Shown piece after piece: positions 24,035 through 36,745 of a stretch of 64,000 nt of DNA; the stretch's first letter is position 1, and each line of letters begins with the position of its first letter. Below the pieces are notes generated by a model. It saw only the letters and a list, made by a program, of their open reading frames with translations. It was not told the DNA's origin and ran no database searches. A program made the translations under genes and the position numbers. This DNA is from Leptoclinus maculatus (Eukaryota > Chordata > Actinopteri > Perciformes > Stichaeidae): contig JAVDOI010000019.1 of assembly GCA_032191485.1 (NCBI GenBank), forward strand, positions 12,355,418-12,419,417. Reading direction: 5' to 3'.

Positions 24035-26185
24035 GTGCTGGACGTCGTCGATATGGTTCCGTGTTCCTGTGGCTGTGAATCAGACAGACGTCCAGCAGAG
24101 GCATCAATCAGCAGCGGCTGCCCCCCGTTGGCTTCACCGAGTCGGGATCGACTCTCGTGAAGGGGATCAATTGAATCCGCCGTGACTCGCGAGGGTCTCA
24201 CATTGCAGCGATCAGTGAGTCGTCGCAGCTTGACTCGTGGATTTAGGGAGCGAAGCTGAGGCCATGTAGCCGGGAGAATTGAGGCTTTGCAAAAAGAGAT
24301 TTGAATTTCGCTCTGAGGACTTTCATTTCGCTGGATCTTTTTGAAATATGCTCTGTTAAGCTCCCGTATTGATCTGCAGAGGAGAGGACAGTGACAGTGA
24401 ACGATGGCCTTTTAGAAAAGGCAATCATAGAATCAGAATGCTTCTAGCCACCTTTTACCTGACTTATGGATTATTTGCAGGCAAAGTGCAGAGTTTTTCA
24501 GTGGTTTGCGACACATAAGGTCCGTTCACCTTTCGTACAGGACTGTAGGGGCCATTGGTGAGCCTTGTTGGACTCATCACCTTTACACAGTGTCTTACTG
24601 TACCAGGTTGTCACAACAAGAAAGCACAGCATTGCAGAGGAAGACGAGTGTTCTCATTGCAAGGGAAATGGATTATCTGCCAGTTTTTTTGGGGCCCAAA
24701 ATTCAACTCGATTTATTATTTCACCCTCAAATACGCCGACCTCTAAAACACATGATCTGTTTCATTCTGGCAGACAGGAAGTGGAATGTTTTGGGGAAAG
24801 TTGGATCAACATTCACTGCAAATATCTTTGAATGGCAGATACACCTCCGCTAAGCTTTGGTTCAATTTAGATTCAGATTAAAGAAACACTCTGACCTCCA
24901 CACTCTGCGACACAGTATTTCCAACGCTGTCACCGAATGGAATCAGTATTTTGTAAATAAGAACATAATTATTCACTATCTCTACAATTAATCTGAGCTC
25001 GACCCGGGCGGCAGGGCGACTGCAGCTCGCCGGTGTGAAAAATAATGTCAAGAGGCGCTGCTGATGATGAGCGAGTCAGGACGGGTTGATTATTGATCGT
25101 GTGATGACGAAAATCATTCAGCTCATCGAGCCAGAGTGGACACTGCCCGGAGGAATACAGCCATCGATCTCTCTGTGCCAACACGGCTCAGGAATATTAT
25201 CTCTAAATCACAGCCTCCGACACGGAAAAACGTTGGTTTGAATACCAACCGTTTACACAATCGTCTTTTAGTAAAGAATTAAACGGAGGTAGAACGTATG
25301 AACATTTTTAAAAGTAAAGTTTTGCATGTAACCGACGGACATCACATTTAAGTGAGCTTCAGTGTAATGAAATTAGGCCGTGATTTGAGTCAAACTGAGC
25401 GGAGCTCTAACTAAAACGTCTTTTTGCTCTGCTGTTTGTTGCACTTGGTAACATTTAAAACACAAATATTAAGTCATTTTAGTCGGTAGTTGTGTCATTT
25501 ACAGTGTAAGTTTGGTGTTTTTCAACCGCGATGCTTTTCCCCCCCATGGTTTTGTGTGAGTAATGGAGTGACTAATGAGGACAACAGTTTTTGAAACTGG
25601 TCCAGTGTCGAGCAAAAAACGCTGCAGACCACATTACATTACAGCCGCTAAATGTCAATGTACTTGTTACTTTGCACCGCTGATTTCAATTATTTCAGTC
25701 TGTAATTGAGTTCTCGCTTTCTTGTTTCCTTCTGGCAAGTAAAGTAAATCCCTGCAGTGCTGTCGGAATATTTCAACCAACATCAACTTGTTTCAAGTGT
25801 TTTCTTTTAATCTGGATTCCAGTGCAGCGACATGCCGCACAGATACTTATGTCGAGGTTGATTTGTATTCGGGGGAAAAAAAGGTTGTGCAGGTTTCCAC
25901 CTTTTCTCCCTCACACTTTACTGAAGATGTTTAGTTTGATTTCAGTTATTTTAATCTATAATTGAGTCCTTAGAGTCTCACTTTTTTTATAGCAAGTTAA
26001 AAGACATCTGCATTGACTCTGAACCTCTGTAACTTATTTCCAATTAAAATTTCAAGTATTGTTTAAAATGAGGTTTAATATGTCTTGATTTTATAGACAC
26101 TTTTTTCACTTGTTTAAGAAGACTTTTATACTTTTAAGGACCTCGTTATAGACTTGATACGATGGAGTTTTTCCTCCAGTAAGCA
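24035..26185. other. No gene recognised; CpG-richer patches at 24040-24245 and 25000-25200
   Basis: Two patches keep more CpG than their surroundings, for example around CGAGTCGGGATCGACTC at 24138 and GAGCTCGACCCGGGCGGC at 24997. Such patches could be conserved non-coding elements, but nothing in a single sequence proves it. No exon supported. Confidence 0.35.
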
Positions 26186-26189
26186 TCAC

Positions 26190-26540
26190 CTCGGTACATA
26201 CCGTCCCCCAACAGAGCAGTGGCAGAGGTGAAAGCCTGCTCTGTCTGATCCTGGCCTGGCATCAGTGGCTCCTGTCAGCCAGACTCACGGTCCAGCTTTA
26301 TGGGGGTATCCCTGTGTCTTGGCTGGGTCCCCAGCTCCCTCCCCTCCACTCCCCTCCCCTCCTGCCTGCACGCCTTAGATCAGCCTGGGTCTTTATGAGC
26401 TGTCTCTGCCCTGTCTACCTCCCTTAATCTCACAGCAGCTATTACTGTAACAGGAGCGACCGCTCCAGCCCTGCATGGCAACACCGCTGTCTAATCCTGC
26501 TGCTGCTGTTCGGGGAGTGAGGCTGACTGCTGACGCACCG
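26190..26540. promoter_or_regulatory. GC-rich block, possible conserved element
   Basis: About 350 bases of GC-rich, pyrimidine-rich sequence, with CCCTCCCCTCCACTCCCCTC near 26338, stands out from AT-rich flanks and leads into a GGGA tract. No open exon. Regulatory function is only a possibility. Confidence 0.25.
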
Positions 26541-26544
26541 CTCA

Positions 26545-26580
26545 GGGGGGAGGGAGGGAGGGAGGGAGGAAGGGAGGGAA
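26545..26580. repeat. (GGGA)n tract, G-quadruplex-capable
   Basis: At least seven runs of three or more G separated by A or AA/GAA. This satisfies the usual G4 pattern of four G3 runs with loops of 1-7 bases. Confidence 0.9.
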
Positions 26581-26928
26581 GGCGAGATGGTCACTTCTGA
26601 GAAGGAAGAAATCAGTTTTTAATGAAAAGTACACACTTTGGATGTGCACTTAGTGCTACGGCATATCACTACTTCTGAGTATTACTGCTTCTGAGACGGC
26701 TAAAATAATAGCAAAATACTTTTTTAATGTTCCTTGTACTCCCTAAATGCAGGACAAATGGTCACAAACAGTCTCCTCTGCATTGTGGACGCTTTTTTGC
26801 TGCAAAAGCCTTTTGATTTCCTGTTTATGTTAGGAGAAACTTAAAGCTAAGCCTTGAAATGTCAAAACAATCACAGCCCACATAAGTGATTTTTTGGCTG
26901 AATTCGGAGCTCTCTATGCATACTGGTC

Positions 26929-26930
<2 letters not shown>

Positions 26931-26982
<52 letters not shown>
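26931..26982. repeat. (TG)26 microsatellite
   Basis: Pure TG tract of 52 bases. Confidence 0.97.
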
Positions 26983-26983
<1 letters not shown>

Positions 26984-26989
26984 ATGTAG

Positions 26990-28525
26990 TTGCCTAGCGG
27001 GATGAGAAAAGCCCCCCTCCTAATCGGATTATTATACAAAAGCACGCTGGTGGAAACAGAGCTCGGTAATTAGCAGAATTCAATGGTCTATTAAATATCC
27101 TCCTCGGTCTTCCTCTTGTATCTCTGTGTGCCATCCAGAGAGAGCTGAAAGCAAATGGCACCACATGATTAGTAAGCAGACCAAAAAAAAAAGTGTATTT
27201 CATTTGTTTTGGGGCTTCAAGTAACAATTATTTTCATTTTCTAAAATTGCAGTGGCATCTCGCTTCGTGTGCCGAGCACAATGGCCCTGAGTGGAAGTAC
27301 ATGCAAACAGACGAGTAAACACAGAAACACTGCAAGTTGTTCACAGAGGACGTTTGCCATGAATGTGGCTGACTTCAGAGGCTCTGTTAGCTTGTACACA
27401 ATATTCTTTTTAATAGAAAGAATGCAAGCAGATATCTGCTTGTAATCTGCTTTGTCGATTTGCAGATAGAAGAGAACCAAATTAAGACATTTTAATCCTT
27501 CAGTAGGTAAATTGACTTGTTGTGATAAGAATAATGGTCATTTTATTAGATATAGTGTGTGACTTTAAACGTGTTGTGCTTTACTGTACATGCTAGTGTG
27601 TGGCCACTGGGTAGCACACAGAGACAGTTGTAGATCAGCGTGATTCAGAACAAGCACTCGATGTGTTAAATTGCTCTTTCCTGAAAAATGAAAAATCAGC
27701 AGGATGTCATTTCGAGGTACCGGCCCGTCTCATTGTCTTCCCCTGAGGGTATCACACATATCGCACTCATTCCTGTGGGGTTGTTATCACGCGCCTGTCA
27801 AGCCATTGTTAATTATTCCTGGTTAATAATACCCACCTGCATCAGCTTAATTTTGGTTCCTGACATTTCATTAGCTGATATCAGACGCCTTCATTACGTC
27901 TCTGGAATCACAATTCAGGATATTAAGTAGGATGACATTAACTTTCACACTAAAACGTATCTGATGAACCCTGTAAATTGTAAATCATGTAATATTTCAC
28001 CCGCTGGGAGTGTAATTTCAGGTCCAGGTTTTATTGCTTGGTGTATACTCAGTCTCTGTAGTGTGATGTTCTGTTTTGATAGCATGAATGATGGAGTCTG
28101 GAGTGATTTTGTGAATCTGCTGAGGGCAGTTTTCGTACATGGACTGTTCATCATCTGGATCCCAGATGTACTGATGAGCCCTGAGGAGGAGACAAAAAAA
28201 TGGAAGTATGACTCAGTGTGAAAATTCTACTGCAAGTTCAACTTCAACTTTTCGGTTGTTTGGCCCTTTGGTCAACTTATGCAACATCTGAGAGGACTGG
28301 CATATATCTGACAGAACTTTGTATAACTGCAGTGAGAGATCATTGAAAAAACACTACGTGGCTTAATGTAAATAAAGTGCTTCGTAATTTGATTTTTTTT
28401 ATCAGGACACCTGAAATGCAGCCCAGCATCCAAACAATTTCAGTTCATATTGAACGATTCTCCTCCTCATGATTTAAGTTCATTATCTAGGAAGTAGTGT
28501 TACGTTCCTGTAAAGCTAACCTGCA
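26990..28525. other. No gene recognised
   Basis: AT-rich. A TAG|GTAAAT word near 27506 has a moderately T-rich tract but no open exon. No named repeat. Confidence 0.4.
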
Positions 28526-28529
28526 GACT

Positions 28530-29045
28530 CATTGAAACATGTGGTTAACCTTGTAAATTGAAACAAAACAAAACAAAAAATGCTACAAAACTACTTTGTT
28601 AGGTTTGGACAACAAAAGTATTTGGTTAGCGTTAGCGTAAAAAACATGGTTTGGTTTAAAATGACTACAAAGTTGAAACAAACCAGAACAAGAAAGGTAT
28701 TTGGTGGTTTAGGCTACAAAGTACTTGGTTCACACAGGACATGATCAACACCCTCCTGGGTGAAAGTCCTGTGGTTTTGACCTAAAGCTAACGTAATCCA
28801 CGACAGAATACTAATTCACAATGCAGTTTCTTTATATTGGAATGTAATTTTTAGGAGACGGGTCTGGCTCTCTTTGTAGCGAGTCAGGATATACGTGTGT
28901 GTGGATTAATGATGGTGGATCAATGGCAGCATGTGAGACTTTCACCCAGGAGACCAAAGTTTGTGTCCCGTTATCGACCAGTAATTAACGTTTGTTCCCT
29001 AAACAAGTGTTTAAATCATCCAATCCTAACCTTTAACCCTACCGT
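28530..29045. repeat. Teleost interspersed repeat (AGGTTTGGACAACAAAAG type)
   Basis: Repeated motifs such as TACTTTGTTAGGTTTGGACA, TATTTGGTTAG, ATGGTTTGGTTTAAAATGA and TACTTGGTT precede CTCCTGGGTGAAAGTCCTG. This is the order I know from a common teleost repeat. It is diverged and its boundaries are approximate. The sequence near 28960-29045 may be its tail. Confidence 0.5.
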
Positions 29046-29145
29046 TCTTATCTGGCTATAATATTGTGATATCACAAAATTAAAATGGGGCCTTTTGATA
29101 AAGCTTATCACCTTTTGATGGTTTCATTAAATCTAAAAGACAGAA

Positions 29146-29481
29146 ATGTCGGCCAGAGATTATTTTGTCGTTGATCCTTTTTCTCACAATCGGGGCCTAA
29201 AAGTAGGCCCACCTCATCAAGAGTTAGTGAACTCCTCTGTAGCTGTAGCGGACCAACGGCCTCTCTGTTCCCGTCCTCTGTTCGCTAAGCAGCCGTCGAT
29301 ATCGAGTATTCCGGCTGAACAAACGTCTCCGTCGGTGTGGCAGGTATCCGATCAATCCGCTCGAGTCCCACGGAGCTTCTTCTGCCACAGCGAAGCCGAC
29401 CTCGTTTCCTTTTTCCGTGTACACAACAATCCACTCTTGAGCGCTTCAGAGGACGATGTGAGGAAGGAAGCATGCCTCTGA
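29146..29481 (+). other. CpG-rich 111-codon open frame, uncertain
   Basis: CpG is dense here (about 21 in 240 bases at 29230-29470 by eye) compared with the flanks. A + strand frame stays open for 111 codons (MSARDYFVVDPF at its start) and two minus frames are open too. The upstream acceptor-like text is weak, and the only donor-like word (GGCAG|GTATCC near 29343) is poor. It could be a conserved element or a degraded exon. I recognise no domain. Confidence 0.2.
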
Positions 29482-29562
29482 TTAAAAGAAGCTCCCTCTT
29501 GAGTTGGGACCCAGCCCGGCCGTGGCAGCACTCCAGATCTGCTGATGAGGACGCTTCAGCGA

Positions 29563-29588
29563 GTCTCTCTCTCTCTCTCTCTCTCTCT
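29563..29588. repeat. (CT)n microsatellite
   Basis: CT tract of about 26 bases. Confidence 0.95.
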
Positions 29589-29639
29589 GGGCCGACATTG
29601 GGGGTTTTCTGTCGGAGCTCCTCTGTTCTATAAACATTT

Positions 29640-32600
29640 TCCCCGTCAAGTGCCGTCCTCTAATTCACCTGGCAGCCAGCTCAGCATTATATAATTCATC
29701 CCAGTGCTTTTACTGTAAAAGTGAAAGCTGTAACTCAGCGTGGACCACTGCTTATGAATCAAGCTGCACAAAAAAAAAAGGATCAGCAGAACTTGTAAGT
29801 GACTTAAAGGACACTAATATTGAGGAAGATCCTGAACTCAATCATGTATATTATCAAAAATGAATCTCTTTAATTAACCATAACAACACAGGAGCAAAAA
29901 ACGAAATATTTCTTTTAATTAGCAAATGAGTTAATACACGATTCCAGGTTGTCCTTGTCCTGTAATGTAATAACACGCATCAGTACCTGCCAAATACTTT
30001 GCACGGACTAATTTAGATTTGGCATTGAGGGACCGTACTCAATTTTGAGATGAAAACTTTAGAATTTCCCAGGTGCAGTTTTAAAAAAAAAAAAAACTTT
30101 AATCAAGCTCCAAGGTTGAAATCCTGCCACGCTTTTAATTTCCACGTCTTGCACGGGTCTCTGTGGCTCCTAAACCTGGAACTTAAGAGGATATTTAGGA
30201 AAGTACAACATGTTACAGGATCCGGATCCGTCACTTAGCGTTAGCTCGAAAAGAAAAACAATCAGAGCTGATTAGAAGTTTGTGAGAGAAAACCCAGAAA
30301 CAGATGGAGGACCGCAGCAACTCATGATGTAACGACTGCTGGAGCGAGAGAAAAGGCGCTTTGTTGTTGTTGTTATTGAATCTATCCATCGCAGGATTAT
30401 GAGAAGCAATTTCCAAGTTATTGACCTGCATTTGACCTCACTGCCTTCACCGATATGATAATGTTCACCACATGTCTGCCATGCCTTGTCCGTGCACTAA
30501 ATGTACAGAGGCGCTTGTCACTGCATCAGTGTCTGAGCCGCCGGTGTGCTGATACGAAGTCGCCAGTTTGATCCGCTCTTATCTGTTTGGACAGGAAGGC
30601 GCTCAGATCAGAGGTGGGAGATAACAAAGACGTTCTAAGGAAGACATCCAGTCTGTGATCAGACACTTTTTTTTGGCAAGCTGAGCTCCCTGTGAGGGAG
30701 CAGAGGGAGGGGCAGCTGGAGTCCAGCCCATTTTTATTATGGGGATGTTTTAAGGGTTTAGCACAGAGCCGGGCAGATGTTTGGAACCTCCGTCTTATTT
30801 TTGGAAAGAAACTTGATTGACTGTTTTGGCTCTGCTGATTTTTTTTCCCCTGGTCTCAGTGTTGACTTGAAGGGTTTTTTCCCCCATGCTTTTAGCTGCA
30901 CGATGCCAAACCAAACCGTGATGAAATACGCTTCCACTACAGACAACTTGTGACGATCTCCTCCACTTAGCTGCGTCTCCGGCGACCAAACTCATGTGCG
31001 TCTGTGCTGAAGAGAAATATCTGGTTATACAAGTCTCTCTGTGTTCAGTACTACCTAAAATAATGTAGTTCTTTCAGAGATCAGCCTTATTTTACTGTCT
31101 ACTATTGGAGTTGTGTTCAGTCACTGCTGATGCAAACCAAACGTTTCCTGCTGCTGCTGTTTCACATTAAAAGCTTTCCACTGGCAAAGTGGGATGCTTT
31201 TATTGTGAAGTTTACAGGACATGGACAATAGAAAAACCCTATGATTTTGAATCCCTTTTGGACCTGGTTTCAGCTGGATTTGTTAAAGTTATTGTAGGTT
31301 TTGTACTTGAATTAAGTTATAGACAATCTTAACATAGAGATGCACTATATGAATCTTCTACAACCCAACACCAGAGCAAAAAAAAAAAGATTTCAGTCTG
31401 TGTGATGCGTCTTTACAGCTTAAATCTAATGGAAATAATGATCAAATCTCATAACATTTTGGACCAGCAGAACCCAACGTCCCCCCCCACTCGTTAGTAA
31501 ATATATAGTTAAAAACAAAATATCCCAATTGACTTTGACATCCTCTGAAATGCTCGCTCTTCCTCCTGTCAGAGGTGCAAAGAATGATGATATTTCACAC
31601 ATCACCCGTTAATGATTCACTCCACATTCACTTATATTCACACTGAGGGTTCTTTTCTCTGCATAAAGGGACGGGTTGGGCTCCGGAACTACTGGAGCGC
31701 CGATGAAAAGTGTGGAGAAAATTCTGCTTGTCATTCTTCATATAACTCCAGCTCAGAATTAGTCTTCTTCCCATCTTGCAGGGAGGGATTTGAGCTTGGC
31801 TCGATTCCCATCTGCAAGAAGATTTTTCTCACTTTGCTCCCCGTCTTCTCCTGAACGAGGAGAGACGGCATTTAATTACTCCGGACAATTTAATCACGTG
31901 TGCTAATCTGGATTGATTTTGACTTTCGCCTTAATTAATCCGGCCGGTTGTACGAGTCTTTTCATCAGAGGGAAACCTTGAAGGTCTCTGTTTGCTCACT
32001 TCCACTTCATATTTCATCAACAAATGCAGATGAATGATGCTCCTCGCAGCTCTATTTATTCATGAGCTTTTAAGGGCTTTCTTCCCCTTTTATTTTTGGG
32101 AGTGAAGAGATCATTTTTCAAGCAAAAGTCACTCAGGATTTACTGCCTCTCTTCGTCAATGTGTTGGCAAATGTGATATCTTTGGATTTTGGAAAAACAA
32201 GCAATTTGATGACATCACTTTGGGCTCCAGGAAATAGGGATGCTCGTTTTTCACTATTCTCTGACATTAAACCAAATGAGTTGAACAGGGCATGTTTCTG
32301 GTGTTGCCCTCGGATCACTCCAGATAAATACAACCTAGTCCTTCCAGTGTTGGCGCTTATTTCTAACGATAGAAATAACACAGGTTTGACCAAGACAATC
32401 ATTGATATATAATGTATAGATGTTATAAAAATGATCCCTCCAGATGAAGTGAGTTATCCCAGGTGCCACTTTTGCTTTTGTTGTTTTCAACAATGATGTC
32501 TGGAAGTCAGTCACAACAACAGAAGGACACAGAAGGCAGAAATAGGAAAGAAAGTTACTGTTTGCATCAATAAAACAGAATCCAGGTGGTGTTCCTGAAA

Positions 32601-33175
32601 GGAACTGTTTTAATTATTAGTACCTGAGAGGTAAATACAAAGAGACTGTCTGAGTCACAACGAAGGAACAAAAGGTTCTTTTCCGTTTCTGTAGGAACGA
32701 ACGGGAACATGCAGCAATCCTCGAGGGCCTTTTAGTTATTAGGGCTTAGGGTGCCATGAACCAGCATGTTAACAAATTGGATCAGGAAAGCATTTAGAGA
32801 ATTAAAACACCTCCTGTGTGAAAATGGATCAATACGAAATGAGAGTTGAAAGAGTCCAAACGGCACAACGAAACCTGCCGATGCCTTTCTTTCATCTCCA
32901 CACGTCACTCCCTGGAGGGGAAGATCTGTATCTTCTCTGATGAGGACGGATTTACACGACACACTGTGGTTCACCTTCACAGATGGGTTTACATAAAAAC
33001 ACCGGTAAATACTGTAGAGAATACTGCAAGCTTCTTCTTCTCCTTCCTGCAGACTGATTAATGGCCCCCTCTAAAAACCCAGACCACCTTGTTTTTCTAC
33101 ACCAAAATGACCAGGATTATTTGAGGGATTTGTTCTATTAGTGCCAGCTGTGGTACATTTCTAGCTGCTCTCTCG
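29640..33175. other. No gene recognised
   Basis: About 3.5 kb of AT-rich sequence with poly-A or poly-T runs and no exon supported by paired splice sites. Short frames on both strands show no domains. Confidence 0.45.
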
Positions 33176-33178
33176 CTC

Positions 33179-33179
<1 letters not shown>

Positions 33180-33211
<32 letters not shown>
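33180..33211. repeat. (GT)n microsatellite
   Basis: GT tract of about 31 bases followed by a short T run. Confidence 0.96.
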
Positions 33212-33213
<2 letters not shown>

Positions 33214-33985
33214 TCGCAGAGAGAGTGGGTGTTATGTAAAGCCTCCACCCAATCAGGGTATGCAGGGGGGCAGATCAGTAACCGCACTGGATTGAGGACA
33301 GGAGCGTAAGATGCAGATCCTTCTGGAGCAAAGATGTAAAAACCTTAAACGTGAAATATTTACGCTCCATGCTCCAGGAAAGCGAATGGTGTCGCACCAT
33401 TTGTTTTCATTTCCAGCTGAATAATAATGTGTTGTGTACACGGCTTCATTTGAACGGCAGTGGAGGGTTTGCGCTGCAGACTTGTACACTATAGATGACT
33501 GCAGCCTGATAAACGGCAGTGCCATGTCGAAACAGCAGGCGGTGGTGAGATAACCCAATACCTCGTGCACATTTTTTTTTTTAAAAAGTCTTATTTGCTC
33601 ACATTTGAGAAAATAGAGAATTTATTCTGAAGGCTGAGAGAATTGGTGCCTAATTACGGGAGGTACCTGTCTGCAGCTATCCCCGGAAATACTGGGGAAT
33701 TGCCTGTGTTTCTGAGAATAATGAGCTGAAGCACCGGCAGTAAATTCACCTCACGAGCAGCCTAAAGCAACTTTAATGGAGCTTTTTGTTTCTCACCGAG
33801 GCTCTCTGACCTCAATAAGAAAAACAGCTCAGAAAGTGTGTTTCTTTAGAGAGGGAGTCTCTCCTCTAGAGTTTGTTTTGGGATCTGCTATAGACCAGGA
33901 CATTGTGGAGTATCCGGAACATTTAACTGATGTTTTTTTAAATTGTATTTAGCCACCCTTACATAGTAACAAAGTCTTTACCAAC
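33212..33985. other. No gene recognised
   Basis: No supported exon or named repeat. Confidence 0.45.
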
Positions 33986-33989
33986 CTGC

Positions 33990-34092
33990 TGATGATTATC
34001 TTTGATGAATCGTTGGGTCTATAAAATGATAAAATTGCTTAATTGTTTGACCAACAGTCCAAAACCCAAAGATATTTGATTTGATATTGGGA
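33990..34092. repeat. Fragment of TAGGGCTGCAACTAA-type repeat
   Basis: GGGTCTATAAAATGATAAAA and TCCAAAACCCAAAGATATTT are internal words of the repeat family seen at 13631 and 46320-46600. Both ends are missing. Confidence 0.5.
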
Positions 34093-34099
34093 AACTGGA

Positions 34100-34146
34100 A
34101 TAGAATTCCTTTATTGTCATTGCACGAAGTTCAACGAAATTAAGTA
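34100..34146 (-). mobile_element. 3' tail of a minus-strand LINE or LINE-mobilised element
   Basis: Read on the minus strand, this ends CGTGCAATGACAATAAAGG followed by AATTC. That is the 3' terminal signature of a common teleost retroelement, which I also associate with the minus-strand LINE fragment at 38230-38710. Here only the tail remains, directly beside the palindrome. Confidence 0.5.
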
Positions 34147-34165
34147 GCAATCCTGACAGTGCATA

Positions 34166-35265
34166 CTATGGAAGCCCATTCCTGCCAGCAAAAAAAAAAA
34201 AAAGATCACAAAAAAAAAAAAAATAGTAACTTAAAAAAAAAAAAAAAATGTAATTCACAAAAAAAAAAAAAAAAAAAGAAAATCCACCCACAAAATAAAT
34301 GATAATAATTCTAATAATTTTTTTTTTTTTTTTATTTTACTTTTTTTCCACCAGCAAAAAAAAAAAAAAAAACTTTTGGTGCATCCATCTGTAACCATAA
34401 CACTGACCAGATTTTTCCAGTTGCTATAGAAAGTCGAAATTATGAGATACTTTAACACAACAGTCATAGAAGCAGCTATGACGTATGAATGGATTGTGAG
34501 TACATTGAAGACTTCTTTAAAACGTGGCTTTACAACACATGAAATACAGATGATGTTTCACATGGATTGTACTGAGCATAAAGTATAAAGAATGAAACCA
34601 ATATGGCTGAGGTGGCGACCAATAAACTATGGAAGCCCATTCACGCCAGCAAAAAATAATGAAATAAGATCACCAAAAAAATAAAAAATAAAAAAATGAA
34701 TTCACAAAAAAAAAAATAATAATAATAATTAATTCACAAAAAAAAAAATATATATATATATATTTTTTTTTTTTTACTTTTTCTCTGTCAGCAAAAAAGA
34801 AAAAAAAAAATGTTTCCAGTTGCTGTTTATTGGTCGCCACCTCAGCCACATTGGTTTCATTCTTTATACTCCAGAGCTTCAAGGGTGCGTTTGCTCAGTA
34901 CAATCCATGTGAAACATCATCTGTATTTCATGTGTTGTAAAGCCACGTTTTAAAGAAGTCTTCAATGTACTCACAATCCATTCATATGTCATAGCTGCTT
35001 CTATGACTGTTGTGTTAAAGTATCTCATAATTTCGACTTTCTATAGCAACTGGAAAAATCTGGTCAGTGTTATGGTTACAGATGGATGCACCAAAAGTTT
35101 TTATTTTTTTTTTGCTGGTGGAAAAAAAGGAAAATAAAAAAAAAATAAAAATTATTAGAATTATTATTATTTATTTTGTGGGTGGATTTTATTTTTGTGA
35201 ATTATATTTTTTTATTTTTTTTTTAAGTTACTATTTTTTTTTTTTTTTTTTTTAGTGATCTTTTT
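34166..35265. repeat. Long near-perfect inverted repeat (fold-back element)
   Basis: The unique core of the left arm (34373-34627) matches the reverse complement of the right arm (34825-35098) with two substitutions that I can find and one indel: 19 extra bases in the right arm around 34871-34893. The match continues outward through A/T-rich blocks to about 34203 and 35262. The spacer is 197 bases. ACTATGGAAGCCCATTC occurs as a direct repeat at 34166 and 34627, so a second, diverged unit sits in the spacer. Arms this similar imply recent formation, gene conversion, or an assembly fold-back. No coding capacity. A fold-back DNA transposon or hairpin duplication are the likely sources. Confidence 0.85.
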
Positions 35266-35289
35266 TTTTCTTTTTTTTTTAGTGATCTT

Positions 35290-36570
35290 TTTTATATTCT
35301 TTAAATCGAAGATATGTGTTTGATGTGACCTATAACAACAGTAAGATATTGCACATGGGAATCTTTGGCATTTGTGTGAACATTGATGACTCAATAGTGT
35401 TTTTTCCTCCTACTCTTCCATACTGGGTAAAGTTATCCCATGATTGAGTTGGTTTAGATCAGTGTGGAGTTCACACGAGCTGTAGACAACATCCTTAATC
35501 AGGGCTACACCGTCACAGAATAATATAAAGAAAATAAACACTCATGAGGTTGCTGCAGATTTCTGCTGACCTCCTTTTCCCTTCTCCTAAAGCCACACAC
35601 TCGTCTGCCAGGCTGTGTATTTACGGATCATCTATGTATATCGAATACTCACCCTGTGGATGAGGTCAGGCATGAGACTCCAGAGCAGCCCCTCCTGTCC
35701 ACTGCTGCGGCTGGAAGTTTGACTTGTGCTCTTCGTATTCAGCCACCAATGTGCTCGGAGAGGAGGGGAAAAAAAAGAATGGGCGCGCCCTGAGAGGAGA
35801 GCTGCTGTATATGGACGGCTGGTCCTCCAGCTGACCCAGCTCCCTAATTGGACAGTCTTACATAAGCCGGACTCCACCAGTGCACTTGAAGAAAAACACA
35901 GCGAGTGTGCATGTCAGGATGCACAGTCCTTGAGTGTGTTGATCTATGTACAGTGTGGCTTCAGGGACAGATCGGAGGTTTCACTTAATGATTGAAGAGG
36001 TGGTTTCACACACACAAAGCAGCTGACAATACAAAAGCTTCCCTTATTATCTTCAAGCGTCGAGCCTGATTGCGTCTGACTTTTAATTGGTGGCAGTGAT
36101 TCCCTCAGTGGGCAGTGGATGTTGTCCCAACGCCCACAGCTTCAAGCTGCTTTCTTGCTCTCAGTGTTTCAGATTTATTTTGCAGATAGACTCACAATAA
36201 CTTCTTAAGTAGCACTGCTCAATATTCTTAATGTTGTGTTTGAATCCAGTTCATTAGTTTCCCCGGCCCTTGCAGCTACAGTCTGCTCAGAGCGCAGTGC
36301 ATCCCCTGCTTTCTGCTCCGTCTATTAAGAAGCTATAAGGAGAGCCATCACAGGGCTCATTTTAGAATAAGGTGGTGGGTTTTGTGGGCTGGAAAGTTCC
36401 TGGTGTTTAGCATAAACCAGTTTGAGAAGTCTATCGTTAAGTTTGTTCAAATTGTTATATGTTAATACATGGTTTCTTTTTTTGTTTATATTCATATGTG
36501 CAAATAACCAAAACATTCTCATCGACGATACTAATTCGAAGCAGGTTTTGAGTTCGTATTGTTCTGGAAA
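35290..36570. other. No gene recognised
   Basis: No supported exon. The frame at 35726-35995 has no recognised domain. Confidence 0.45.
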
Positions 36571-36574
36571 AGGG

Positions 36575-36745
36575 GCAAAATGAAGTATACTTTAAGTATA
36601 CTTTAAGTATACTGACTCGAACCACAGCATGCGTACTGAACATGATCGATTGTCCGTATGCTCCCACAGTGGAACACACAAAGGAAATGGAAGAGCTGCT
36701 CACAGCGGGGGGGAAATCGACGTTGGTGAGAGAGCTCCAGGAATA
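36575..36745. repeat. Possible DNA-transposon remnant with 11-bp tandem start
   Basis: AAGTATACTTT is repeated nearly three times (36583-36612). It is followed by CATGCGTACTGAACATG-type text that recalls teleost miniature transposons whose ends carry GCATACT words. Identification is tentative. Confidence 0.3.
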
